DNA from: Roseibium denhamense
GTDB taxonomy: Bacteria; Pseudomonadota; Alphaproteobacteria; Rhizobiales; Stappiaceae
Length of the DNA stretch: 64,000 bases
Reading direction: 5' to 3'
Assembly: GCF_009711415.1 (NCBI RefSeq)
Contig: NZ_SMLZ01000109.1
Location: forward strand, 124,001-188,000
The translations under genes were made by a program, and so were the position numbers. The notes below the pieces were generated by a model that was given only the letters and a program-made list of their open reading frames with translations, did not search any database and was not told the origin of the DNA. This document shows positions 43,078 through 52,409 of this stretch, one piece after another (position 1 is the stretch's first letter; each line of letters opens with the position of its first letter).

Positions 43078-44304
43078 CTATTCAGCTGGAACCGCGCCGT
43101 CTGGGCGGGAGGCCTTGGCGCCGTTTTCCGCCTCCTCGACTTCCTTCACCCAAAGACCATGGTGTTCGCGTGCCCATTGAAGTTCAACTTCGCCGGACCC
43201 CATGGCGTCATAGGCTCCCTCCATGCCGACTGAGCCGATATAGATATGGGCAATGATCATGGCCATCATCACAAAGGCAACGATTGTGTGCCAAATCTGC
43301 GCGTATTGCATTTCCTCATGCGGCGCCAGCACCTCCGGCAAGGGACCCAACCCGACAAGCTGAGGCAAGCCAAAAGCATTCAGTTGTTTGAAGGTCGCGG
43401 CGAACATAGGCAGTTCGAACGGAAACAGCAGCGAAAGACCGGAGGCTGAAACAGAGGTGCCAAGGACAATCACGCCCCAGAAAATCATCTTCTGGCCAAA
43501 GTTGAATTTCCGGGCGGGCGGGTGAACTCCCTTGCTGAAGAGCCCGCCACCAACTGCAATCCATTTCAGGTCTATCCTGCTTGGAATGTTGTGAACAACC
43601 CACATAACGAAAACCATGACCAGCGCCAGCATGAATGCCCAGGACACATTGTTGTGGATCCACTTGGACGCGATCGCGATTGGTGAAAATGCTTCATGTC
43701 CGATCAGCGGAATGATCACAGTCCGTCCGAACAGGGTAATGAGGCCAGTGACCCCAAGTAGGATGAACGATCCTGCAAGCAACCAATGGCCGAACCGCTC
43801 CACCGCCTTAAAGCGCGTAATCGTTTGACCTGTTTTTTCACCGTCAATGCGGATGCGACCGCGCAAAAGATAAAACAGGACCAGAAACGCAATCGTCGCG
43901 GCGAGCAGAAATGCGCCGTAGATTGCAACTGGCCCTTCCCGCCATTGCAGCCAACGCATCCCGCCATCCTGAATGAGAACCGTTGCAGGAAGACCGCCGG
44001 ACGTGACGGTAATATCCGCCGAGCCAAACCGGAGCGCGCGCCAAAGCTCCGGATCGGACACGCCACCCAGAGTTCCGAGTTGACCGGTCATCTCAGCGGC
44101 GGAATCAGGATCGCCGGTTGCACCGCTCCGGAATGTATTGTCGACCTTTTCACCGCGCTGGCGCTTCAAGATATCTTCAAGTGTCTGGGCGCCGCCGGTT
44201 GCTGACCGGTCAGCCAGTGCCGGCGGTTGCGCTGGCAGCTCCTGAGCAGACGCCTGAAAGGCCAATCCCAACAAAAACATCAAGACGAGCGCAAAGCGTA
44301 TCAT
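43078..44304 (-). CDS. fdhC: Formate dehydrogenase gamma subunit (cytochrome b)
   Basis: 408-aa membrane subunit that passes electrons to quinone. It has a signal peptide (FALVLMFLLGLAFQASA), a periplasmic stretch of about 110 residues, then five hydrophobic segments, the last four forming the di-haem cytochrome b core with His ligand candidates in VERFGHWLLAGSFIL, ASKWIHNNVSWAF and IWHTIVAFVMMAMIIAHIY. The first TM and long N-terminal region are as in the larger alphaproteobacterial FdoI-like proteins. C-terminal tail is acidic and soluble. Confidence 0.92.
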   Translation of the reverse strand: MIRFALVLMFLLGLAFQASAQELPAQPPALADRSATGGAQTLEDILKRQRGEKVDNTFRSGATGDPDSAAEMTGQLGTLGGVSDPELWRALRFGSADITVTSGGLPATVLIQDGGMRWLQWREGPVAIYGAFLLAATIAFLVLFYLLRGRIRIDGEKTGQTITRFKAVERFGHWLLAGSFILLGVTGLITLFGRTVIIPLIGHEAFSPIAIASKWIHNNVSWAFMLALVMVFVMWVVHNIPSRIDLKWIAVGGGLFSKGVHPPARKFNFGQKMIFWGVIVLGTSVSASGLSLLFPFELPMFAATFKQLNAFGLPQLVGLGPLPEVLAPHEEMQYAQIWHTIVAFVMMAMIIAHIYIGSVGMEGAYDAMGSGEVELQWAREHHGLWVKEVEEAENGAKASRPDGAVPAE

Positions 44305-44342
44305 ATAAAGGTCCCCATCCAGTCCAAGGGCTTAGAATGACA

Positions 44343-44364
44343 AGGGCGGCAACTGGGCCGCCCT
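44343..44364 (-). terminator. Stem-loop between fdhB and fdhC
   Basis: Perfect 8-bp inverted repeat AGGGCGGC (44343-44350) / GCCGCCCT (44357-44364) with a 6-nt loop, in the 131-nt gap between beta and gamma subunit genes. A second, weaker GGCCC/GGGCC repeat lies near 44404-44424. No U-run; probably tunes subunit stoichiometry or RNA stability. Confidence 0.5.
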
Positions 44365-44435
44365 CGACGTGGTTCGCAAAATGCCGAAAGCACTGTGTGA
44401 CAAGGCCCCGCTTGTCGCCGGGCCCCGTCAGGGGC

Positions 44436-45041
44436 TTAGCCGCCGTTCTGACCGTAAGCTGAACCCCAGCCCCAGGCGCCGGAACCGAAGCCACGCGCAA
44501 CCACCCGCTCGCGATAGATGTTCGCGACCACGTCGCCATCACCTGCAAGCAAAGCCTTGGTCGAGCACATTTCAGCACAAATGGGCAGTTTGCCCTCCGC
44601 AATCCGGTTGCGGCCGTACTTGGCAAATTCAGCCGTAGAATGCGTTTCTTCCGGTCCACCAGCACAGAAGGTGCATTTGTCCATTTTGCCGCGCGACCCG
44701 AAATTCCCCGCTTGCGGGAACTGCGGAGCACCGAACGGACAGGCGTAGAAGCAGTAGCCGCAGCCAATGCAAAGGTCCTTAGAGTGAAGAACCACGCCTT
44801 CTTCGTTCTGGTAGAAGCAGTCGACCGGGCACACCGCCATACAGGGTGCGTCCGAGCAGTGCATGCAGGCCACGGAGATCGACCGTTCCCCAGGCTTACC
44901 ATCGTTGATGGTCACGACCCGGCGGCGGTTGATGCCCCACGGCACCTCATGCTCGTTTTTACATGCGGTGACACATGCATTGCATTCAATGCACCGCTCC
45001 GCATCGCAGAGGAACTTAGCCCTCGCTTGTCCAAGTGCCAT
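44436..45041 (-). CDS. fdhB: Formate dehydrogenase beta subunit (four [4Fe-4S])
   Basis: 201-aa ferredoxin-type subunit. Cys clusters CIECNACVTACKNEHE, CMHCSDAPCMAVCPVDC, CIGCGYCFYACPFGAP and CTFC...CAEMC supply ligands for four [4Fe-4S] centres relaying electrons from FdhA to FdhC. It lacks the C-terminal TM helix of E. coli FdnH and ends in a Gly-rich tail. It starts 12 nt after fdhA. Confidence 0.93.
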   Translation of the reverse strand: MALGQARAKFLCDAERCIECNACVTACKNEHEVPWGINRRRVVTINDGKPGERSISVACMHCSDAPCMAVCPVDCFYQNEEGVVLHSKDLCIGCGYCFYACPFGAPQFPQAGNFGSRGKMDKCTFCAGGPEETHSTAEFAKYGRNRIAEGKLPICAEMCSTKALLAGDGDVVANIYRERVVARGFGSGAWGWGSAYGQNGG

Positions 45042-45053
45042 TGCGTCTCCTCC

Positions 45054-47948
45054 TTACGCTGCCGAGATCTTGCAGAGAGTGGCTTTGGTCTCCTGCATCT
45101 GGGTAACGGAGTCATAGCCATAGGTTTGAGCGGTGTTCGTGCTCTCACCGAGGACATAGGGGTCGGCTCCTTTTGGATATTTCGACCGCTGGTCCTCACC
45201 TTGATAATGACCGCCGAAGTGGAACGGCATGAAGGCAACGCCTTCCCCGACCCGTTCGGTCACCATAGCCATCACCTTGACCTTGCCGCCCTCCGGGCCT
45301 TCCACCCAGACCTGAGCGCCGTCCCGCACCCCGAGATTGTTTGCATCCCGCGGATTGATTTCGACGAACATGTCCTGCTGAAGCTCGGCAAGCCACGGGT
45401 TCGACCGTGTTTCATCGCCGCCGCCCTCGTACTCGACCAAACGTCCTGATGTCAGAATGATCGGATAATCCCGGGAGAAGTCCTGCTTCTGGATCGATGC
45501 ATAAAGCGTCGGCAGACGGTAGAACTTGCGGTCTTCGTAGGTTGGATAATCCGCAACGAGGTCCCGGCGATTGGTGTAGAGCGGTTCGCGGTGAAGCGGC
45601 ACCGGATCCGGGAAGGTCCACACGACGGCGCGCGCCTTGGCGTTTCCGAACGGGGAACAGCCATGCTTGATGGCAACCCGCTGAATACCGCCGGAAAGGT
45701 CGGTCTTCCAGTTGGTTTTCGGTCCTGCAACCGCATCGATCGCGGCCCGCTCGTCATCCGTGAGATCGCCGTCCCAACCCAGATCCATCAGCATCTGCAT
45801 GGTAAATTCCGGATAGCCATCCTGGATTTCCGCACCCGGGTTGGACACGCCATCGGCAAGAAGGTTCTCACCATCCCGCTCAACGCCGAACCTTGCCCGG
45901 AAGCTCAGACCACCTTCCGCGACAGGTTTGGACATGTCGTAAAGGTTCGGTGTACCCGGATGTTTCATGTCCGGAGTGCCCCAGCATGGCCAAGGCATGC
46001 CGTAATAGTCCCCGTCCGCCGGACCGCCATTGGCCTGCAGTGTCGTCCGGTCGAACGTATGCTGATTGGCCATATGGAGCTTGATCCGCTCCGGTGACTG
46101 ACCGGTATAACCGACCGTCCACATGCCGCGGTTAAACTCGCGGGTCGTGTCTTCAATGTTCGGCGTAATACCGTCTTCTTCCAGCGCGATGTTGCGGAAG
46201 AAACGGTCGTGGAATCCGAACTTCTTCGCAAAGAGGCCGATGATCTCGTGATCCGTTTTGGATTCAAACAGAGGTTCAACAACCTTCTCACGCCATTGAA
46301 TGGAGCGGTTGGACGCCGTGACAGACCCGTAGGTTTCGAACTGCGTGGATGCCGGAAGCAGATACACGCCATCGGTCCGGTCATGGAGGACCGCAGACAC
46401 GGTCGGGAACGGATCGATCACGACGAGCGTATCGAGCTTCTCCATGGCGGTTTTCATTTCCGTCATGCGTGTCTGAGAGTTCGGCGCATGACCCCACAGA
46501 ACCATTGCACGGACCTTGTCAGGCTGATCCGTGTTCGCCGGATCCTCCAGAACGCCGTCGATCCAGCGGCTGACCGGTATCCCGGTCAGGTTCATCAGGT
46601 TTTTCTCCTTGCCGTCTGAACCGGTGGTTTTTGCAAACCTCCCCTTCAGCCAGTCGAGATCTTCGCCCCACACGCGGGACCAGTGCCCCCATGCGCCCGC
46701 GCTGAGACCGTAGTAGCCAGGCAAGGTGTGCGAGAGGACACCAAGATCGGTCGCGCCCTGAACGTTGTCATGGCCGCGGAAGATGTTGGTTCCGCCTCCT
46801 GTTGTGCCCATGTTGCCAAGGGCGAGCTGCAGGATACAGTAAGCACGGGTGTTGTTGTTGCCGTTGGTGTGCTGCGTTCCGCCCATGCACCAGATGACTG
46901 TTCCCGGACGGTTGTTTGCCAGCGTCCGCGCAACGCGCCTCAGCTGGCTGCCTGGGGTGCCGGTCACCCGCTCGACCTCTTCCGGGGTCCACTTGGCCAC
47001 TTCTTCCTTGATCTGATCCATGCCCCAAACACGGGTCCGGATGAACTCTTTATCCTCCCAGCCGTTTTCGAAGATGTGCCAGAGAATGCCCCAGACGAGG
47101 GCAACGTCCGTGCCAGGCCGGAACCGGACGAACTCGTCCGCGTGTGCCGCCGTCCGCGTGAAGCGCGGATCGCACACGATCATCGGCGCGTTGTTCTGCT
47201 CTTTTGCCCGCAGAACGTGGAGCAGCGAAACAGGGTGCGCTTCGGCGGGGTTGCCGCCGATGATGAAGATCGCCTTGGAATTGTGGATGTCGTTGTAGCT
47301 GTTGGTCATGGCGCCGTAACCCCATGTGTTGGCAACACCTGCAACTGTTGTCGAATGGCAGATACGGGCCTGGTGGTCGACGTTGTTCGTCCCCCAATAG
47401 GCCGCGAATTTGCGGAACAGGTAGGCCTGTTCATTGTTGTGTTTCGCTGAGCCCAGCCAATACACACTGTCCGGGCCGCTTTCTTCGCGGATTGTCATCA
47501 TCTGGTCGCCGATCTCATCGATCGCCTGCTCCCAGCTGATCTTCTTCCACTCACCGCCTTCCTTTTTCATCGGGTATTTCAGGCGGCGTTCGCCGTGAGC
47601 GTGTTCGCGGACAGAGGCCCCTTTTGCGCAATGTGCACCAAGGTTGAACGGGCTGTCCCAGCCCGGTTCTTGTCCGACCCAAACGCCGTTGGAGACTTCA
47701 GCAACGACGGTGCAGCCTACGGAACAGTGGGTACAGACCGATTTGACAGTCTTGACCGCGCCGGTTCCAGCTTGCGCCTTGGCTTGGGTAACGGAGCCGC
47801 CCGTGGCGGTGATGGCGGCGAGACCGCCTACGGCAACACCGGATCCCTTCAGGAATGTCCGGCGGTCGACAGATTTATGTGCAGTGTCTCTAAGGATACT
47901 TGCACCCTGGGGGCGTCGCGCAACCCCATTGGTCTTTTTCCTAAGCAT
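45054..47948 (-). CDS. fdhA: Formate dehydrogenase catalytic subunit (Mo/W bis-pterin)
   Basis: 964-aa enzyme oxidising formate to CO2 at a molybdenum or tungsten bis-pterin centre. A Tat signal (DRRTFLKGSGVAVGG, Arg29-Arg30) sends it to the periplasm. Cys72, Cys75, Cys79 and Cys107 bind the proximal [4Fe-4S]; Cys197 followed by His198 (HQARICHSTTVAG) is the metal ligand, Cys here instead of selenocysteine. It shares an operon with fdhB and fdhC and lies close to tungstate transport genes, so tungsten is a credible metal. Confidence 0.94.
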   Translation of the reverse strand: MLRKKTNGVARRPQGASILRDTAHKSVDRRTFLKGSGVAVGGLAAITATGGSVTQAKAQAGTGAVKTVKSVCTHCSVGCTVVAEVSNGVWVGQEPGWDSPFNLGAHCAKGASVREHAHGERRLKYPMKKEGGEWKKISWEQAIDEIGDQMMTIREESGPDSVYWLGSAKHNNEQAYLFRKFAAYWGTNNVDHQARICHSTTVAGVANTWGYGAMTNSYNDIHNSKAIFIIGGNPAEAHPVSLLHVLRAKEQNNAPMIVCDPRFTRTAAHADEFVRFRPGTDVALVWGILWHIFENGWEDKEFIRTRVWGMDQIKEEVAKWTPEEVERVTGTPGSQLRRVARTLANNRPGTVIWCMGGTQHTNGNNNTRAYCILQLALGNMGTTGGGTNIFRGHDNVQGATDLGVLSHTLPGYYGLSAGAWGHWSRVWGEDLDWLKGRFAKTTGSDGKEKNLMNLTGIPVSRWIDGVLEDPANTDQPDKVRAMVLWGHAPNSQTRMTEMKTAMEKLDTLVVIDPFPTVSAVLHDRTDGVYLLPASTQFETYGSVTASNRSIQWREKVVEPLFESKTDHEIIGLFAKKFGFHDRFFRNIALEEDGITPNIEDTTREFNRGMWTVGYTGQSPERIKLHMANQHTFDRTTLQANGGPADGDYYGMPWPCWGTPDMKHPGTPNLYDMSKPVAEGGLSFRARFGVERDGENLLADGVSNPGAEIQDGYPEFTMQMLMDLGWDGDLTDDERAAIDAVAGPKTNWKTDLSGGIQRVAIKHGCSPFGNAKARAVVWTFPDPVPLHREPLYTNRRDLVADYPTYEDRKFYRLPTLYASIQKQDFSRDYPIILTSGRLVEYEGGGDETRSNPWLAELQQDMFVEINPRDANNLGVRDGAQVWVEGPEGGKVKVMAMVTERVGEGVAFMPFHFGGHYQGEDQRSKYPKGADPYVLGESTNTAQTYGYDSVTQMQETKATLCKISAA

Positions 47949-48056
47949 TTTGGCCCTACCTTGCTTGTATCCCTTTGGATACGGCTGGGTTTGGTGTGTC
48001 TGGTGTCCGGCACTCGGGCGTCACGCAACCATGACCGGATAAACAACAAGGTCCAG

Positions 48057-48257
48057 TTAGAACCGGGCGCTGTCGAAGTAGGCGCGGGTATGCGCCGTGT
48101 CTTGCATCTTTTCGGATGTGAGATCAGGTTCCGCAGCTTGGGCGGCTGTTCCCACCGCAGTTGCGGCAGCCGCAAGCGGGGCTGAAAGCGCCGCCAGCTT
48201 TAGAAAGTTACGGCGATCGGCTCCGTCTTGGGGCCCCGCCTTTTCAGGTGGTTTCAT
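48057..48257 (-). CDS. 66-aa Tat-signal protein of formate dehydrogenase operons
   Basis: Small protein with a Tat motif (ADRRNFLKLAALSAPLAAAA) at residues 14-33, a cleavage site near AQAAE, and a mature part of only about 24 residues (DLTSEKMQDTAHTRAYFDSA). It sits 108 nt upstream of fdhA, as related small proteins do in other formate dehydrogenase operons. A mature region this short suggests a structural peptide or export partner of FdhA; the function is unknown. Confidence 0.8.
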   Translation of the reverse strand: MKPPEKAGPQDGADRRNFLKLAALSAPLAAAATAVGTAAQAAEPDLTSEKMQDTAHTRAYFDSARF

Positions 48258-48318
48258 TTTAGCAATCCTCCTCTCCTATCGGACGGATCGTTCCGCCCTC
48301 AGATGCTAACGTGAACGT

Positions 48319-48927
48319 TTAATTGGACAGCATGGAGAAAGCCTCGCTCTCGACCTCCATGAATTGCCGCCCGAGCGCACCGACCGCCGCGTAGAAAACC
48401 GAGCTGTCAGATGCTTCAAGGTCAGTGAAAAAATGCACGGCCCACGGCTCGATGTGGGTCATGAAAAAGCGCTTCTGTTCCGCCACAGATACAACACGTC
48501 CAAACCGACCGAGGATCATCCCTCCCATGATCTCCATCAGCGTTGCTATGTTGTCTTCCGGCTCCTTGCGCCCCTCGGCTCTCTGGATACCAAGCTCGGC
48601 CATATCCCCGCGCAGCTGGGCGAGCGGCTTCTCATTCAAGAAGCCCGTCAGATAGTGGCTGGCGTAGGGAAGGAACTCGCCGCGGCCGAGACCGATAAAC
48701 AGCGCATTGAACTCGCGTTCCGCGGACTGCTCTGTGGTAACGGCAGCAAGTTTGGACAGCACCGTAAGCTTTTCGCCAAGGGCCGTCTCATCTCCGTCAA
48801 GGCTAGCGACTTGGCCCAAGAGCAAGCTGCTCGCCGGTTTAACAAGCAGGACACCCAGGAATTCATAAAGGTCCGCGCGCGCACGGTCCTCCGGATCTAT
48901 CACATATTCTTTTAAAGCTGCGGACAT
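48319..48927 (-). CDS. TorD/DmsD-family chaperone for formate dehydrogenase
   Basis: 202-aa all-helical cytoplasmic chaperone: ADLYEFLGVLLVKPASSLLL, EREFNALFIGLGRGEFLPYA and FFMTHIEPWAVHFFTDLEAS, the E-PxD-like region of the family. It protects the Tat substrate FdhA until cofactor loading. The ATG at 48927 follows GGGGAGG; the in-frame extension upstream is unsupported. It is followed after 61 nt by the 66-aa Tat gene. Confidence 0.87.
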   Translation of the reverse strand: MSAALKEYVIDPEDRARADLYEFLGVLLVKPASSLLLGQVASLDGDETALGEKLTVLSKLAAVTTEQSAEREFNALFIGLGRGEFLPYASHYLTGFLNEKPLAQLRGDMAELGIQRAEGRKEPEDNIATLMEIMGGMILGRFGRVVSVAEQKRFFMTHIEPWAVHFFTDLEASDSSVFYAAVGALGRQFMEVESEAFSMLSN

Positions 48928-48988
48928 CCGTGTCCGTCCTCCCCAAGGTGCAGCTGCCACATTAATGCGCCTGACCTAGACTTTCGTC

Positions 48989-49681
48989 TTATGAATAGTC
49001 AAACTTCATACGCTTTCGAGTATTGCCCAGCATTGAAGTCTCTGCAACTGGCTCTAATTGCGCATCATAACATAAATCCGCACCGTCGTTTTGAGTTTGA
49101 TCAATTGCATCTGCTTGCGTCAATTGCAAAGATGCGGGTTCATTTTGTCCCTCGCCTTTTTGCGCCGCAGCATTTTCTTGAGAAAGACTTATGTCTGGGC
49201 TGCTGAGCCCAGCTTCCATTGGGTGTGGTGTATCAACCTCGCCACTGCCCTCAACCGGACCGGCCGCTACCTGATCTTCCACCGCGAACTTGTCGAACAT
49301 TCCCATTCCGACCCGGTACACGGTCTTCAGGTTTGAAACGACCGTAGCCGCATCCGTGAAATCATCGGCGTAGTCCACCAAACCGTCCACGTTCGCCAGA
49401 ACAGGGTTCACAGTCCACAAGCGCCTCAAGGCGCGTCTGCGCAAACGTTCGGGCACGGTGTCCGATAAGAATGGTTTGAAATCATCCTGATCGGACAGGG
49501 TATCGGGATCTGGAAGCTCAAGTTCGTCAAGGATTTCGGCATCCGGCTTGTCTTTAAGCGCCGCCCGCTTTTCTGCAGCCGCTACGGCTGCTGCTTCATC
49601 CTGTTCGGCAGCTTCAGCGGCACGAACCGCTGCCTTACGGCGGGACCAGAAGTCCTGTGGCTTTGTCTCGCCGTCACTCAT
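48989..49681 (-). CDS. DUF3306 protein of formate dehydrogenase locus
   Basis: 230 aa, predicted cytoplasmic. N-terminal DFWSRRKAAVRAAEAAEQDE, acidic middle (DAEILDELELPDPDTL), a conserved core around LRRRALRRLWTVNPVLANVD and VDYADDFTDAA, a low-complexity Gln/Asp-rich stretch, and a C-terminal TRKRMKFDYS. The start at 49681 has a GGGGGGAG site; an upstream open extension reads into the DUF3305 gene. Function unknown; consistently found beside DUF3305 and formate dehydrogenase genes, suggesting a maturation role. Confidence 0.82.
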   Translation of the reverse strand: MSDGETKPQDFWSRRKAAVRAAEAAEQDEAAAVAAAEKRAALKDKPDAEILDELELPDPDTLSDQDDFKPFLSDTVPERLRRRALRRLWTVNPVLANVDGLVDYADDFTDAATVVSNLKTVYRVGMGMFDKFAVEDQVAAGPVEGSGEVDTPHPMEAGLSSPDISLSQENAAAQKGEGQNEPASLQLTQADAIDQTQNDGADLCYDAQLEPVAETSMLGNTRKRMKFDYS

Positions 49682-49691
49682 GCTCCCCCCT

Positions 49692-50261
49692 TCACTGCAA
49701 AACATCCTTTGATGTCCGGACAGGGGACCGGTAGACATCGCTGAGCTGGCGGATACGGGGATCGCCAATGCCGTCCTCTTCCAGATCGACCCGCTTTTTG
49801 TCTCGGCGCCGTTTTGTGAAAATCTCATCTTCATGGTGGCGGTCGCAAAAGTCCTGCACCCAGGCAATCAGGCCGGGCGGCATGGGAACTTTCTCAACCA
49901 TCACATCACTCGTGTCGGCATAATCCTGTCCCTCGAAGGCCGAGGCGGTGACGAGCATGACGTCAAGGGGGACATCTGATTCGATTTCGTCGCTCGGCCG
50001 CATGATCACATAAATAGACGGCGTACGATCGGCGAGCGCGGCAAGGTAGGCTTCCGTATCGGTTCTATGCAGTTCCAGCGAAAGGGTTGCAGCATGATAC
50101 TCCACGGCATCCCCTTCTGTCCGCAAAACGTCCCAATTGGCGGGCCTTGCGCCAGGCAGAACCGATACCGGCCGCCAAGACCATTTCTGCCATCGGGTTA
50201 CACCTCGCACCTTCCGAACCACGACGCCTATCGGCATCGTGACCGAACGTTCTTTTGTCAC
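49692..50261 (-). CDS. DUF3305 protein of formate dehydrogenase locus
   Basis: 189 aa. Core MPIGVVVRKVRGVTRWQKWS, WRPVSVLPGA and YHAATLSLELHRTDTEAYLA are typical of DUF3305. I take the GTG at 50261, 6 nt after GGAGG, instead of the GTG at 50276 that lies across that site. First gene of the nine-gene formate dehydrogenase operon, 10 nt before DUF3306. Function unknown. Confidence 0.82.
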   Translation of the reverse strand: MTKERSVTMPIGVVVRKVRGVTRWQKWSWRPVSVLPGARPANWDVLRTEGDAVEYHAATLSLELHRTDTEAYLAALADRTPSIYVIMRPSDEIESDVPLDVMLVTASAFEGQDYADTSDVMVEKVPMPPGLIAWVQDFCDRHHEDEIFTKRRRDKKRVDLEEDGIGDPRIRQLSDVYRSPVRTSKDVLQ

Positions 50262-50286
50262 AGGCGCTCCTCCCACCCGTTTTTAC

Positions 50287-50299
50287 TTAGCGTAGCTAA
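50287..50299. promoter_or_regulatory. Palindrome in formate dehydrogenase divergent promoter
   Basis: TTAGCGTAGCTAA (5-bp arms, 3-bp centre) stands 26 nt upstream of the DUF3305 start. In the same 167-nt divergent region CGTCAAG (50320-50326) is mirrored by CTTGACG (50343-50349). Either could bind a regulator of the operon or of the ferredoxin gene; no known family is recognised. Confidence 0.35.
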
Positions 50300-50428
50300 C
50301 GTGCAGGAAGCAGCCCAAACGTCAAGCCCGGCAGAAGTCGTACTTGACGAGGCTGGTTTCTGACCTCTTCTATTAAGAAAACGTGCGCTAGACGAACGCC
50401 CGGCCGCGGGGGGAGAGGAAAATTTGAA

Positions 50429-52393
50429 ATGACAGAAACAAGGCTTTTGCTTTGTGACTGCCGTGGTTCCCAATCGGTCATTGCTGACGAACTTGGGGCG
50501 GCAACCGGTGTCAGCTGTTCAAGGGTTTATTCCGAGCTTTGCCGTGCAGAGATTGGCACTGCGGCTAACGAGCTGAAGAACGGCGATGTCGTCATTGCTT
50601 GCCAGCAAGAGCGTCAGACTTTCGAAGATCTGGCTGCGGAACTGGTCGTCTCTCCACCCAGCTTTGTCGACATCCGCGACCGGGCCGGATGGTCGGATGA
50701 TCCGGCTAGCCCAACACCAAAAATGGCGGCATTGATTGCTGAAGCACTGCTGCCGGAAAACGCCCCGAAAGTTATTGATGTCACCTCGGCCGGAACCTGC
50801 CTGATCCTTGGCGATGCGGCCCCTGCTCTAGCTGCAGCAGAGCATTTGTGCGAGCTGCTCAGCGTCACTGTTCTTCTTGCCCCAGACGCAGAACTCCCTT
50901 TGATCGACGACAGGCGCTTCGACATCGTCCTCGGCACGTTGGCATCGGCCTCCGGAGCCCTTGGTCATTTCAAATTGTCATTCAACGGCCTCCAGGAGCG
51001 GATCCCCAGTGGACGCGGCCCCTTCAACTGGACGGAACCGCGCAGCGGCGGCCGGACCGAATGCGATATCTTGCTGGATCTGCGCCGTGCCCCTCCACTA
51101 TTTCCCGCAGATCACAAGCGGGAGGGCTATCTGCGGGCGGACCCCCACCATGCCCCATCCGTCACGAAGGCCCTGCTGGAGGCTTCTCAACTGGTCGGAA
51201 CGTTCGAAAAACCGATCTATGTGAAACTGAACGAAGCGTTGTGCGCCCACTCAAGAGCGCAAAAAACCGGCTGCACCCGCTGCCTTGATCTTTGCCCAAC
51301 CGGAGCGATCACACCGTCCGGCGATCATATAGCCGTGGACCCGATGGTCTGCGCTGGATGCGGCAGCTGCTCAGCGGTCTGCCCATCCGGTGCGATCTCC
51401 TACGATGCCCCTCCGGTACCGGCGACTTTGAAACGCCTGAGTACGCTCTCTGGCGCATGGCGTAAACTGTCCGAAAAAGCCCCAAGACTTCTTGTCCACG
51501 ATCAGGAACATGGGGCAGACATGATCCGGTTGAGCGCCCGCTACGGCAAAGGCCTGCCCGCGGATGTAATTCCTTTCGAAACCGAGGCGATTGCCTCTTT
51601 CGGACATGCGGAAGCGCTTGCGGCTGTCGCGAGCGGTTTTGCGAGTGTGGCCATACTGGTTTCCCCAACAACGGAAAGAGACGGTTTGCCAGCACAGCTT
51701 GACCTGGCGAATGCAATTGCGGGTGACGAACGGATCGGCTTGATCGATCCCGTGGACCCGGATCAGCTGGATGAGCTTCTTTACCGCGACCCTCACACTA
51801 CCCTTGGCTCAGCACCCGTGCTCCCAATGGGGACACGGAGGCAGGTCACACGCCTTGCAGCAAAGAGCTTTTACGACGAAGACAAACTCATCCCATTGCC
51901 AGCCGGTGCACCCTATGGTGCAGTCACCTTCGACGAGGCAGCCTGCACCCTTTGCATGTCATGCACCTCGCTCTGTCCGTCCGGAGCTTTAAAAGCAAAC
52001 CCGGATCAACCTCAGCTCCAGTTTCAGGAAGACGCCTGTCTGCAATGCGGCATTTGCACCCGCATTTGCCCGGAAAACGCCCTGTCACTGGATCCGCGGC
52101 TGAACCTGTCCAACACGGCTCTGTCGCCTATCGTTCTGAAGGAAGAAGAACCGTTTCATTGCATTGAATGCAGCAAGCCATTCGGGGTTCGCTCGACCGT
52201 TGAGCGTATGACCGAGAAGCTCGCCGGGAAACATTCCATGTTCCAGAACGCAGACGCCTCAAGGCTCATTCAAATGTGTGACGATTGCCGGGTAAACGCG
52301 GTCTACCACTCCGAAAACAATCCATTTGCCATGGGCGAACGCCCGAAAGTGCGCACCACCGACGACTATATCAGCAAGCGGCGGGATCATTGA
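50429..52393 (+). CDS. Multi-cluster 4Fe-4S ferredoxin-like protein of formate dehydrogenase locus
   Basis: 654 aa. Two ferredoxin modules: CTRCLDLCPTGAI and CAGCGSCSAVCPSGAI near 279-320, CTLCMSCTSLCPSGAL and CLQCGICTRICPENAL near 510-560. A C-terminal CIECSKPFG...MCDDCRVNA adds a four-Cys site, possibly zinc. The N-terminal Cys pair (LLLCDCRGSQ) and CRAEI, CQQER recall heterodisulfide-reductase-A-like proteins, but no flavin motif is obvious. No signal peptide, so cytoplasmic. Divergent from the dehydrogenase operon; probably supplies or removes electrons during maturation or metabolism. Confidence 0.85.
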   Translation: MTETRLLLCDCRGSQSVIADELGAATGVSCSRVYSELCRAEIGTAANELKNGDVVIACQQERQTFEDLAAELVVSPPSFVDIRDRAGWSDDPASPTPKMAALIAEALLPENAPKVIDVTSAGTCLILGDAAPALAAAEHLCELLSVTVLLAPDAELPLIDDRRFDIVLGTLASASGALGHFKLSFNGLQERIPSGRGPFNWTEPRSGGRTECDILLDLRRAPPLFPADHKREGYLRADPHHAPSVTKALLEASQLVGTFEKPIYVKLNEALCAHSRAQKTGCTRCLDLCPTGAITPSGDHIAVDPMVCAGCGSCSAVCPSGAISYDAPPVPATLKRLSTLSGAWRKLSEKAPRLLVHDQEHGADMIRLSARYGKGLPADVIPFETEAIASFGHAEALAAVASGFASVAILVSPTTERDGLPAQLDLANAIAGDERIGLIDPVDPDQLDELLYRDPHTTLGSAPVLPMGTRRQVTRLAAKSFYDEDKLIPLPAGAPYGAVTFDEAACTLCMSCTSLCPSGALKANPDQPQLQFQEDACLQCGICTRICPENALSLDPRLNLSNTALSPIVLKEEEPFHCIECSKPFGVRSTVERMTEKLAGKHSMFQNADASRLIQMCDDCRVNAVYHSENNPFAMGERPKVRTTDDYISKRRDH

Positions 52394-52409
52394 GACAAGC
52401 TGCCATGCC

